From Rhizobium sp. J15 (GTDB lineage Bacteria; Pseudomonadota; Alphaproteobacteria; Rhizobiales; Rhizobiaceae): a stretch of DNA of 64,000 nt. Each line of letters opens with the position of its first letter. Positions within the stretch are counted from its first letter, which is position 1. Both the position numbers and the translations under genes were made by a program. Location of the stretch: the NCBI RefSeq assembly GCF_002531825.1, contig NZ_NWSX01000032.1, forward strand, positions 1 to 64,000, read 5' to 3'. Under the pieces are notes generated by a model. It did not search any database and had not been told where the DNA came from. It saw only the letters and a program-made list of their open reading frames with translations. Of the stretch, positions 34,677-42,296 are shown in pieces.

Positions 34677-35444
34677 TTAGTCGGCGCGGATGATCCGATA
34701 GCCCGCCCGCTCGAGCGCATCGCCTTCGCTGGACTCGAGCGTCTCGTCGATGACCACATGATCCACGTCCCTAGCGTCGCCAATCCTGTACGGCGCGTGT
34801 TCGTTGAACTTGCCCGACGTGGCCATCATGATGCTGGTTCGGCTGTTCTTGATCAGGGTCTTTTTGAACTGAGCTTCGCCGAAGTGATGGACTCGAATTC
34901 CATATTCGGCTGAGATGGAGCAGCCTCCAACAAAACTTCGATCGATGATCGTGTTTTCGAGAAACGAGACTGCCGCGGCATCGACGCTGCCGCCGATCGC
35001 ATGGTCGACCAGTCCGCCCACCAGAATCAGAGGATGCGCTGCTCTCGTCTTCACGGCAAAAGCCACGTCGATCGAATTTGTCGCCACCGCGACCTGACGA
35101 TCTGTGGGAAGGTAGTCAACCAGTGCGATGTTGGTGCTGCCACTATCGAGGAAGACGAGCTCACCGTCCTCAATAGTCCGAGCTGCGGCGCGCGCAAGCC
35201 TGCGCTTCTCGTTCAGGTCCTGAGTCAGTCGCATCGAAAAGTGTAGAGCGGAGCCTCGTATCGGCAGCGCGCCGCCATAGACCCGTCTGCAACGGCCCTC
35301 CGCCGCAAGCAGGCGCAGGTCGCGCCGAATGGCGTCTTCAGACACATCAAATTCGATCGCCAGCGAGGCGGCGACCACGTTTTGCCCAGCGGCCAATCGC
35401 ATGGCGATCATCTCTCGACGCGACAGGGAAAACTCGAGCTTCAT
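34677..35444 (-). CDS. DeoR family regulator
   Basis: Repressor of about 255 residues. The N-terminal DeoR helix-turn-helix is MIAMRLAAGQNVVAASLAIE then FDVSEDAIRRDLRLLAAEG and RRVYGGALP. The C-terminal sugar-phosphate-sensing domain has FLDSGSTNIALVDYLP and GGCSISAEYGI. ATG 35444 is used; TTG 35459 is possible. The gene lies 90 bp after the GH3 gene on the same strand, so it may be the last member of the HAD-DeoR-GH3 set, giving two DeoR regulators in one transcription unit. The effector is probably a phosphorylated sugar, as for the family. Confidence 0.9.
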   Translation of the reverse strand: MKLEFSLSRREMIAMRLAAGQNVVAASLAIEFDVSEDAIRRDLRLLAAEGRCRRVYGGALPIRGSALHFSMRLTQDLNEKRRLARAAARTIEDGELVFLDSGSTNIALVDYLPTDRQVAVATNSIDVAFAVKTRAAHPLILVGGLVDHAIGGSVDAAAVSFLENTIIDRSFVGGCSISAEYGIRVHHFGEAQFKKTLIKNSRTSIMMATSGKFNEHAPYRIGDARDVDHVVIDETLESSEGDALERAGYRIIRAD

Positions 35445-35535
35445 GGCAACGAACCGCAAGCCCCCGATGGCGGGAGCAAGACAGTGGACGAAACGCGATC
35501 GCCGGCGTCGGGAGAGATCTTGTCTGGAAACGTCG

Positions 35536-36537
35536 TCATGTGGCTGCCATCCTGCGAATTCGATCCGCGGCTTCTGCCAGTCGCGTCACTGGGAGCGTGC
35601 CGCGTTCGACGGCATCGACTATCGCTGAGGAGAGATTTTCAAGATCGGCGCTGCCTGCAACGAGCAGAAGATCGGCGCCCGCCGCCAATGACGCGATCGC
35701 CGTTTCCGCAAGCGAGCGATCGCGCATGGTTGCAGGAGCGTCGAGATCGTCGCTGACGATCAGTCCTGTAAAACCGAACTCTTTTCGTAGCAAAGAGATG
35801 ATCGCAGGCGACGTGCAGGCGGGCTCGGCTGGATCGATCGAGCGAACAACCGTCGGTCCGACCATGACCGCCTTTGAGCCGGCGCGAATGGCCGCTCTGA
35901 ACGTGGCCGCGTTATCCAAGATTTCGTCTAGCGGCGTTTCAAGAATAACGTCCTCGACAGCCGGATCTCCGGCGAGATCGTTAAAGCCGGGAAAATGCTT
36001 GGTTGCCGAAGCAATTCCCGCGCGTTGGACCCCCGTGACAAAGGCCTCCACCAGACGCGCAACCGCGACGGGATCGGAACTCATCGTTCGCTTTTCAAGC
36101 CACGGGTTCGTGCCGGTGACGACATCGGCAATCGGAGCGAGGAAGAGCGTGACACCAAGCGTTCGGGCGGCGACAGCCGTCTCGAAACACCGACTTTCTA
36201 GCTGCTCCCTGTCCATCGCCAGGGCCTCGTCAAGACGCGGCAGCGCCGGCGCGATGCCCTTGAGCCGCTCGATTCCGGCCAACTCCTGATCGACGGCTAC
36301 AATCAGCTCCGGCCGAAGCCTCGTCAGTTTCGCAAGACGTGCCGCGAAAATCTCAGGGGTCTCGGATCGCAGGCGATCATCGGACATCGATCTGGCGACA
36401 TATTCCGCCCGCGTTTCTCCGATCAGGATGGACCAGCCCCCGTTTTCAAGAAACGGCACCATCACCTCGTCGAAGTCGAGGCTGGCGAATGCTGGCAGCA
36501 GGACAGCATGAGCATCCTGATTGATAGTAAAACTCAC
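35536..36537 (-). CDS. GH3 NagZ-like beta-N-acetylhexosaminidase with altered catalytic loop
   Basis: Glycoside hydrolase family 3 barrel of 333 residues, the normal size of cytoplasmic NagZ. Substrate-binding segments IVAVDQELAGIERL (about 80) and ATKHFPGFND (about 178-187) are recognisable, as is the nucleophile region LIVSDDLDAP (D263/D264). In NagZ the loop after KHFPG carries His of the His/Asp acid-base dyad (KHFPGHG...DSH); here the His is Phe and no DSH follows. The protein may have a different acid/base, another substrate, or no activity. The GTG start at 36537 follows the DeoR stop by 1 bp. No signal peptide, so cytoplasmic. Confidence 0.85.
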   Translation of the reverse strand: MSFTINQDAHAVLLPAFASLDFDEVMVPFLENGGWSILIGETRAEYVARSMSDDRLRSETPEIFAARLAKLTRLRPELIVAVDQELAGIERLKGIAPALPRLDEALAMDREQLESRCFETAVAARTLGVTLFLAPIADVVTGTNPWLEKRTMSSDPVAVARLVEAFVTGVQRAGIASATKHFPGFNDLAGDPAVEDVILETPLDEILDNAATFRAAIRAGSKAVMVGPTVVRSIDPAEPACTSPAIISLLRKEFGFTGLIVSDDLDAPATMRDRSLAETAIASLAAGADLLLVAGSADLENLSSAIVDAVERGTLPVTRLAEAADRIRRMAAT

Positions 36538-36538
36538 C

Positions 36539-37354
36539 CTAATTTCCTCTCGTAGAATTGTCCGGTTTGGAGTTCACCTCGACAACTTCGACGCCGGCTT
36601 CTCTGATCCTCGTGATCAACGGCTCCTTCGTCGCTGTGGTGTAAAGCGCAGATATCGTGGAGATTGGCGCAACCTCGTAAGTTGCATTGCGGCCAAGCTT
36701 GTCGTGTGAGGCCAGGAGAAGCGTCCTTTCAGCTGCCTTCACCATCGCAGCCTTTAAAAAGGCATCATCGATGTCGTCGGCCCGCAGTGTCAGGTTCTCG
36801 TCGATCCCGCAGGTCCCGAGAACGCAGATATCGGCGCGAATACCCCGTACGGCCTCCACTGCGAGCGCTCCGGTGGCGCTCCGCGTCAGGCGGTTGAGTT
36901 TGCCGCCGAGGAAAGTGACGTCGGCAATCGGATGGTCTAGTGCGGCGGCAGCGATGTCGATCGACGTCGTCAGGATCCTAACTTGCAACGACGGCGGCAG
37001 GTTGCGCAAGAAGTGGAGAACTGTCGTGCTGGAATCGACGAAAATTGTGACGTCGTTAGGAATGCTGGCTGCCGCCGCGCGCCCGATCGCTGATTTGTCG
37101 GGGGCATCCAAGGCTTCTCGCCGCCTGAAATCGAGGACGGGTGCGGAAAGGCGCATTGCCCCGCCATGGAATCGCTGCACCAGCCGGGCATCGACGAGTT
37201 CTTTCAGGTCGCGACGGATCGAATCTTCAGAGACACAGAGTTCGCGGGCGATTGCTGTTGCGAGGACGCGGCCCTCTTTATTGATCCTCTCGAGCAGGAT
37301 GGCCTGGCGTTCTTCCGGCGAAGACGTAGGCACGACGTCCTGTCTGTTCTTCAT
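36539..37354 (-). CDS. DeoR family regulator
   Basis: Repressor of 271 residues: helix-turn-helix at ILLERINKEGRVLATAIARE with LCVSEDSIRRDLKELVDARL and RFHGGAM, then the DeoR sensor domain with IFVDSSTTVLHFLRNLP and TCGIDENLTLRADDIDDAF. Its ATG overlaps the HAD gene stop (ATGA, 37351-37354) and its stop lies 1 bp before the GH3 start, so all three are co-translated. It probably represses the promoter at 38004. Effector unknown, expected to be a sugar phosphate made by or removed by the adjacent HAD phosphatase. Confidence 0.92.
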   Translation of the reverse strand: MKNRQDVVPTSSPEERQAILLERINKEGRVLATAIARELCVSEDSIRRDLKELVDARLVQRFHGGAMRLSAPVLDFRRREALDAPDKSAIGRAAAASIPNDVTIFVDSSTTVLHFLRNLPPSLQVRILTTSIDIAAAALDHPIADVTFLGGKLNRLTRSATGALAVEAVRGIRADICVLGTCGIDENLTLRADDIDDAFLKAAMVKAAERTLLLASHDKLGRNATYEVAPISTISALYTTATKEPLITRIREAGVEVVEVNSKPDNSTRGN

Positions 37355-37977
37355 GGGCTCAGACCGGTTTTCGAAAGTAGACCGAGCGCGACAAGTCGCC
37401 TCTCAAGATCCTCGGCCGTTGAGAAGTGGACGGTGTGGAAACCTAGTTTGTTGGCGGCTGCAATGTTTGCTGCATTGTCATCAATAAAGATGCAGTCTTT
37501 TGCGCCTAGGCCGGACCTTTCCAGGAAACGTTGGAAAATCTCCTGTCCTGGCTTGATCATCTTTTCTCGGCCCGAGACGACAAGCACATCGAAGAGGTGA
37601 AGGAAAGGGTAGAGTTTCGTTGCAATCGGAAACGTCTCGGCCGACCAATTCGAGATAGCGTGAACCGGCACGTTCTCGCGCTTTAGGCGCCGCAAGATGT
37701 CGGCGGTACCTGGAACCTCGCCACCCAGCATCTCTTGCCATCGTTCCCAGAACGCCGAAATGAGGCTCGCCTTTTCTGGGTGCCTCGCAGCCAGGGCCTC
37801 TATGCCCTCGGAAAAGATGTGGCCTGCGTCGAACTGCTGGTTCCACTCGTTGCTGCAGACATCGCGAAGAAAAGCTTCCACGCTCTCCTCGTCCGGAAGG
37901 AGCTTGCGGTAGAGGTATCGGGGATTCCAGTCGATGAGAACGCCCCCAATATCGAAAACGACAGACGATGGTCCCAC
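37351..37977 (-). CDS. HAD-superfamily phosphatase, YihX/haloacid dehalogenase-like
   Basis: Hydrolase of 208 residues. Motif I is VVFDIGGVLIDWNPRYLYRK, where the second Asp of DxD is Gly as in the YihX-like group; motif II is HAISNW, motif III the Lys in MIKPGQEIFQ, motif IV CIFIDDNAANI. These groups remove phosphate from small sugars, for example alpha-glucose-1-phosphate for YihX. It is the first gene of the HAD-DeoR-GH3 set and follows the near-consensus promoter at 38004-38032. Substrate is inferred only from its sugar-related neighbours. Confidence 0.88.
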   Translation of the reverse strand: MGPSSVVFDIGGVLIDWNPRYLYRKLLPDEESVEAFLRDVCSNEWNQQFDAGHIFSEGIEALAARHPEKASLISAFWERWQEMLGGEVPGTADILRRLKRENVPVHAISNWSAETFPIATKLYPFLHLFDVLVVSGREKMIKPGQEIFQRFLERSGLGAKDCIFIDDNAANIAAANKLGFHTVHFSTAEDLERRLVALGLLSKTGLSP

Positions 37978-38003
37978 AGCCGTACTCCTTGCGTGTTTGT
38001 GCG

Positions 38004-38032
38004 TTATTATGCTGAATCATGCAGCCTGTCAA
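38004..38032 (-). promoter_or_regulatory. Promoter of the HAD-DeoR-GH3 operon
   Basis: On the minus strand TTGACA (38027-38032) and TAATAA (38004-38009) are spaced by 17 bp, a near-perfect sigma-70 promoter, with AAGGAG just before the HAD start. Purine-rich GAAGC/GCATG repeats overlap and follow the -35 side (38030-38065) and could be DeoR sites. Confidence 0.75.
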
Positions 38033-38112
38033 GAGAAGCATGCAAGAAAACGCATGAGAAGCGGGTGAGATGCTTCTGGGCGAGTTTTCGTGTAGCCACA
38101 GTGGATAAAACT

Positions 38113-38164
38113 GCTGCCGTTGAGAGGACCTCAACGGCAGCAAAATCGGCCTTGAAAAGGCCGA
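38113..38164. repeat. Tandem perfect hairpins
   Basis: Two adjacent inverted repeats: GCTGCCGTTGAG-AGGAC-CTCAACGGCAGC (38113-38141, 12-bp stem) and TCGGCCTT-GAA-AAGGCCGA (38146-38164, 8-bp stem). They lie 24 bp before the ATG of a small plus-strand ORF with a very strong ribosome site. On the minus strand the first stem is followed by AGTTTTATCC, a weak terminator-like tail. The pair could be a leader with regulatory structure or the scar of a terminator. Confidence 0.6.
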
Positions 38165-38187
38165 GGAAAGCCTGGGGAGGAGTAGCG

Positions 38188-38478
38188 ATGGCTATGCGCG
38201 AGAACCCAATTGAGTACGGCAGCGATCGCGATCAGGGCTTTCAATCGTCTTTTTACATCGCATGCGGCTCTGCCACAATTTCGCAAGCCCACGCCTCAAT
38301 GGTCACGCAGTCGTGCCAAGTGCTTCATCGTGCGTCAGTTCATTTTCTGAGTTTTCCTCTCGGCGATGGGCTCGACTTGCGTTCAGAACAGCGCATCGCA
38401 AGCTCGCATCACCAGTCTTTCGAGAAATCGACTTGGTCTTCGCGGCGCGGAGTTTTGCAAAGGCGCATTGGAAGATGA
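38188..38478 (+). CDS. Small orphan ORF with strong ribosome site
   Basis: Open frame of 96 codons starting MAMRENPIEYGSDRDQGFQS. GGGGAGGAG sits 5-6 nt before the ATG, one of the strongest Shine-Dalgarno matches in the window, and two hairpins precede it. The product has no recognisable domain; the second half is Ser- and Arg-rich with composition unlike its neighbours. I suspect the leader and first codons of a lost gene followed by non-coding sequence, but a short real peptide cannot be excluded. The stretch 38479-38679 up to the glyoxalase gene shows nothing. Confidence 0.3.
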   Translation: MAMRENPIEYGSDRDQGFQSSFYIACGSATISQAHASMVTQSCQVLHRASVHFLSFPLGDGLDLRSEQRIASSHHQSFEKSTWSSRRGVLQRRIGR

Positions 38479-38679
38479 GCCGATCCAGGCGACCTCGAGA
38501 TGTCCCTGGTTTGGCACCGGCGATCAAATCAGAATCGAAGTAAGGGCAGATCTGACCATCGACTTGTTGCGATAGCGGCTGCAGGCACAAAGCGGTTATC
38601 AACGACGGTTGTCGATGACTGACGGAGGTCTAGCTCGCCATAATACCAAAACAGCGCAGCGGCATGGAGGCAACAGGAG

Positions 38680-39063
38680 TCAAGGGCCGTGATTATTGAC
38701 CTCAATCCAGTATCCGTCGGGATCCTGGATGTAGACTTGTCGATACCCGTCGAACCGTTCGCCAACCGTGTTGATATTCCCCGGCCAATCATAATACACG
38801 ATCGCCCGGTTTTGCATGTCGGCTAGAAATACGTCGAGGTCGCTCACTCGCAAGGCAAAGTGCGTATCCTTTCTTAGCGACGTAGTCGTCGTATCTCCTT
38901 CGCTCAAATGGATTGTGTCGCTGCCGCCGATTTTAAGCCAGCGAATCTTCTCATTGTTGGTTTCCGCAATGACTTCAAAGCCAAACACGTCGGTGTAGAA
39001 TTTGATGCTTCGCGCAAGGTCTTTGACGAGAAGTGAAAAATGATCAATCCGGTATTCTAACAT
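38680..39063 (-). CDS. Glyoxalase/VOC superfamily protein
   Basis: Vicinal-oxygen-chelate protein of 127 residues with two beta-alpha-beta-beta-beta units. Metal ligands are in place: His in YRIDHFSLLVKDL, His in DTHFALRVSDL and Glu in DGYWIEVNNHG; FYTDVFGFEVIAE is the usual first-unit helix and strand. The fold serves lactoylglutathione lyase, dioxygenases and epimerases; size and motifs resemble the lactoylglutathione lyase-like group. ATG 39063 is taken because the domain begins there; the upstream extension to 39108 overlaps the previous gene. It is the last gene of the long minus-strand array from 51713. Confidence 0.85.
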   Translation of the reverse strand: MLEYRIDHFSLLVKDLARSIKFYTDVFGFEVIAETNNEKIRWLKIGGSDTIHLSEGDTTTTSLRKDTHFALRVSDLDVFLADMQNRAIVYYDWPGNINTVGERFDGYRQVYIQDPDGYWIEVNNHGP

Positions 39064-39104
39064 CACAATGTAGGTCCTCCATGCCCAGCATGAGAGTGTA
39101 GCTC

Positions 39105-39869
39105 TCAAGTGTTGAATCGATTAAGGTAGCTCAGGCTTCGTTTGGCAAATTCCAGTGGTTGGCGCGGATTGTCGTGCTCAACAACGAGCAGCCAAGCACC
39201 ACACTCGGTTGCTGTCTTCCATAGCGACGGCCATAGCATGGTTCCACCACCAACCTCAGACCATCCGTCTTCATCCTCGTGAGTTCCAATGGGCGCCTCG
39301 TCCTTGATGTGAGCCGATACGAGGATGCCCCGATATCTTTTCAGCCAATCTGCTGGGTTGATTCCCGCTCGGCTCATCCAGGCAATATCCGCCTGCCACT
39401 TCAATGGGCTTCCTCGGGCGGCTGAAATCAAGATCTCGAAGCCAATGCGCCCATCTGCGAGGGGCAAAAAGTCTTGGCGCATGTTGTGATAGCCAAGCCC
39501 AATCCCGGCACTATGCAATCTCTCAGCTAAATGAGCCAATTCAGATCCCATAAAGCGCCAGCCACGGGCGCTACTCCTTGACGCGTCAAACGCAACGCCT
39601 GGCACAAATAACTGTTTGATCTGGCAACGTTCACATACGTCAATCAACCGCACGAGGCCATTACGCAATGCCGGATAGCTCACATGGGCGGACGGTGCCA
39701 ACAGATGGTGTGCGTCCAGCATGGCTTTTAGCGCCCGGGGCTCAGCTAAATGCTCTTCCAAGAGTTCGACGGCCTTGAAACCCGCCCCAGCAGTCGCAGC
39801 CAACTGCTCTTCGAGCGGGCCTAGTGACCGAACCGAATACAGCTGCAGCGCTATAACTTTTCCTGTCAT
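39105..39869 (-). CDS. Sugar phosphate isomerase/epimerase-like TIM barrel
   Basis: Xylose-isomerase-like barrel of 254 residues. It begins at the first strand (ALQLYSVRSLGPLEEQLAAT) and carries metal-ligand candidates in FKAVELLEEH, IGLGYHNMRQDF, ILVSAHIKDEAP and LLVVEHDNPRQP. The set His-Asp/Glu-His-Glu is consistent with a divalent metal site. Members isomerise or epimerise ketoses, or dehydrate inositol derivatives. Placed between the MFS and glyoxalase-fold genes of the array. It is clearly distinct in sequence from the other TIM barrel at 29296, so this is not a local duplication. Confidence 0.85.
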   Translation of the reverse strand: MTGKVIALQLYSVRSLGPLEEQLAATAGAGFKAVELLEEHLAEPRALKAMLDAHHLLAPSAHVSYPALRNGLVRLIDVCERCQIKQLFVPGVAFDASRSSARGWRFMGSELAHLAERLHSAGIGLGYHNMRQDFLPLADGRIGFEILISAARGSPLKWQADIAWMSRAGINPADWLKRYRGILVSAHIKDEAPIGTHEDEDGWSEVGGGTMLWPSLWKTATECGAWLLVVEHDNPRQPLEFAKRSLSYLNRFNT

Positions 39870-39937
39870 GTCCTCAAACTTCTCGCCGATCCAACAATGA
39901 CATTCTCACCTTTTCTTTGAATGACGCTTGCCCGGAG

Positions 39938-41245
39938 CTATGGGAACTTCATAGACCTCGCCATGCATGCCAGCCCTATAACGGCCACAGCGGAAAAGAC
40001 CGCGGGCAAGAGAAACACATGTGGAAGACCAAATTGGGCAACACCCAACCCGCCAGCGGCTCCGCCAAGCGCGCTGCTGAGCGCGGTAGAACTCATGAAT
40101 ATGGCTGACGCTGTTGCCACAGCCGTTGGAAGCAAGCGTTGAGCGGCAATAATTCCCAATGCAGCAAATACGCCCCACACGCCGCCCATGAGGATTTGCC
40201 CCGCGAACATACCCATGGCGCTGCTCCAAGCCGCAAAACAGATATTGGCGAGAACTCCAAGGACCGCAGCGCCACACATCAGCCAAAGCATACCTATCTT
40301 GCGTGCGAGGAGGACGGCAAATGGCATAATCAACAGCTCTACAAGAGGCTGAATTCCGATGACAGCCCCGCGGGTAGCAGCATCAAGACCAAGGCCCTCG
40401 TCCATATACAGCAAAAGGAAGCCATATTTGATCGCCTCTCCCGCGTAGACGAGGACGAACAGACCGGTGAAACCCAGGAGAGGCAGCATCTCCTTTAGAT
40501 TTCGCTGGCGAAGTGGCGTGGCCGTTGTTCCAGGCCTTTTTTCCGGCGAAGGTGTGGCGAGTGTGCCTAAAGGGGCAATTTGAAGGAGAAAGCACATGGC
40601 GGTAAACCACAGCATTACGCGAATTCCGAACTGCGCGGCTATCCACGACCCCACCACGGGACCAACAACCCAGCCGGCGGTCAGCGCCATACGCACAATG
40701 GAAACAATGTCGTCGCTCGCCACCGTCGCTTTGGATTGGATGTCGTCATGAATCGCAGCAAAGAGCTGCGAGGCGGCTGCTCCTGAAAATGCCAGCACGA
40801 ATGTATTCATCACAAAGGGCATCCAACTGCTGATCGAGAGCGCGATCCCAGCCCAGCCGATGAAACCCGAAAGGGCACATAGGCGAAAAAGGCTGAGCCG
40901 GTCACCTGTTCGATCGGAAAAGCTTCCGATCGCATAGCCGGCAACAGGTGCTGCCAAGTTGGTCAAGTAAAAGAGGCCGGCAGCGGCAATCGGCGCATTA
41001 AGTTCTCTCACAAGGAATAATACTATCTGCGGGGCTGCGGCCGACATCCCGATGCCTGATAGGAACATGGCGATTGCTGCACCCAGATAAAGTGGAGACG
41101 AAACGATCTCCCTCAGTGCGGGTTGTTTTTCGAGGGCTTCCAATTGTGGCTTTCCATGCGGGAGCGAGGTGCAGTGACGGCAGATGATGGCCATAGAGAA
41201 GTCGAGCGGCGACACTGAAACCCGTATCCGGCCCGCCGGCCTCAC
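39938..41245 (-). CDS. MFS transporter, sugar efflux (SetA)-like
   Basis: Major facilitator of up to 435 residues with about 12 TM segments, beginning with YLGAAIAMFLSGIGMSAAAP. The loop GYAIGSFSDRTGDRLSLFRL is the MFS A-like signature between TM2 and TM3. It resembles the sugar efflux transporter group (SetA/SotA), which export sugars or non-metabolisable analogues. GTG 41245 is used as start; the first TM begins about 50 residues in, so a start at 41194 is also possible. It sits 19 bp after the aminotransferase gene. Presence of both an importer and this transporter in one array hints at export of a product or antimetabolite. Confidence 0.8.
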   Translation of the reverse strand: MRPAGRIRVSVSPLDFSMAIICRHCTSLPHGKPQLEALEKQPALREIVSSPLYLGAAIAMFLSGIGMSAAAPQIVLFLVRELNAPIAAAGLFYLTNLAAPVAGYAIGSFSDRTGDRLSLFRLCALSGFIGWAGIALSISSWMPFVMNTFVLAFSGAAASQLFAAIHDDIQSKATVASDDIVSIVRMALTAGWVVGPVVGSWIAAQFGIRVMLWFTAMCFLLQIAPLGTLATPSPEKRPGTTATPLRQRNLKEMLPLLGFTGLFVLVYAGEAIKYGFLLLYMDEGLGLDAATRGAVIGIQPLVELLIMPFAVLLARKIGMLWLMCGAAVLGVLANICFAAWSSAMGMFAGQILMGGVWGVFAALGIIAAQRLLPTAVATASAIFMSSTALSSALGGAAGGLGVAQFGLPHVFLLPAVFSAVAVIGLACMARSMKFP

Positions 41246-41264
41246 CTACCATTTCTTCAGGTGA

Positions 41265-42242
41265 CTAGGGCTCCGAGGTGTCTTTTTGGGTGTAGGCGAC
41301 GGGCTCGCCATACCATCCGCTGCTTCGCTTATCCCAGTATGACCGGTGAATGCGGCGGGTTTGTTCACCCACAGACCCGGAACCAATTCTGTTTCCGTTC
41401 ACCGAACAGACCGGCAAAACACCGCCCGCGGTCGTTGTGAGAAAGATTTCTGAGGCCATCAGAAGCCGTTCAAAGGAAATGTTCTCTTGGATGACATCGA
41501 CATTCAGCTCTTTGCACAATTCTATCACGGTCCTCCTCGTCATTCCTTCCAACATACCGAAAGAGGGGGTCCTCAGAACGCCGTCGATCACCGCGAAAAT
41601 GTTGAAGCCCGGCCCTTCTGTAACGTTGCCGTCTAGATCGCTGAGAACCACCGTATCGGCCCCGTTCTCGTAGGCTTCGAACAATCCCATCTCAAAGTCG
41701 AGCCAGTGGTAATGCTTCACCAATGGATCTACCGACTGAGGTGGAATTCTGACGCGGCGGCTGACGTGAAGTGCCATGCCAGTTTCCTGTTTTTCCGGGT
41801 TCGCGATCCACATGTACGGTACGCAGAACGCCTGAAAGCTGTTCGAGCATAAACGAAGATCGCGACTGCCGATCGGGGGGCGTCCGCGGGTCATGATGAT
41901 TTGAACGTAAGCATCACGGAAACCGCACACGGCAACGAGTTTGTGGACTATGCGGTGGATACCGCTCCTTGTAACAGGAGCTGTATCCATCCGAAGGCGC
42001 TGGACAGATCGCTCAAATCGATCCAGGTGGTCAGTCAAACGGAAAAAGCTGCCATCCCACACCGACACCGTGTCCTGACACGCGTCCGAACGCAGAAAGC
42101 CCCAGTCTAAAAGGGGCACCTTCGCCTCTTCAATTGGTATAATTTTTCCATCGACATAGGCGGAGCCTTTCTGAAAGGCGGATTCCTTGCCGCGATCGGG
42201 CACATCCGAGGTGGGGGCTGGCCAAACAAGCTTATTGCTCAC
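41265..42242 (-). CDS. Class IV aminotransferase, (R)-amine transaminase-like
   Basis: Fold-type IV PLP aminotransferase of about 325 residues. The PLP lysine is K176 in VDPLVKHYHWLDFEMGLFEA, followed by GADTVVLSDLDGNVTEGPGF and FLTTTAGGVLPV. These segments resemble fungal and bacterial (R)-selective omega-transaminases more than branched-chain or D-alanine aminotransferases, based on remembered family patterns. The start is GTG 42242, with GGAGG 9 nt upstream. A GTG at 42296 overlapping the previous stop would add 18 basic residues. The enzyme would interconvert an amine or D-amino acid and a ketone or 2-oxo acid in the cytoplasm. It is unusual next to a glucoamylase-like gene. Confidence 0.85.
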   Translation of the reverse strand: MSNKLVWPAPTSDVPDRGKESAFQKGSAYVDGKIIPIEEAKVPLLDWGFLRSDACQDTVSVWDGSFFRLTDHLDRFERSVQRLRMDTAPVTRSGIHRIVHKLVAVCGFRDAYVQIIMTRGRPPIGSRDLRLCSNSFQAFCVPYMWIANPEKQETGMALHVSRRVRIPPQSVDPLVKHYHWLDFEMGLFEAYENGADTVVLSDLDGNVTEGPGFNIFAVIDGVLRTPSFGMLEGMTRRTVIELCKELNVDVIQENISFERLLMASEIFLTTTAGGVLPVCSVNGNRIGSGSVGEQTRRIHRSYWDKRSSGWYGEPVAYTQKDTSEP

Positions 42243-42296
42243 AACCTTTTCCCTCCGGCGGACCCGCGCTCTGAACTTTGCTGTCCTCTGGGTCAC

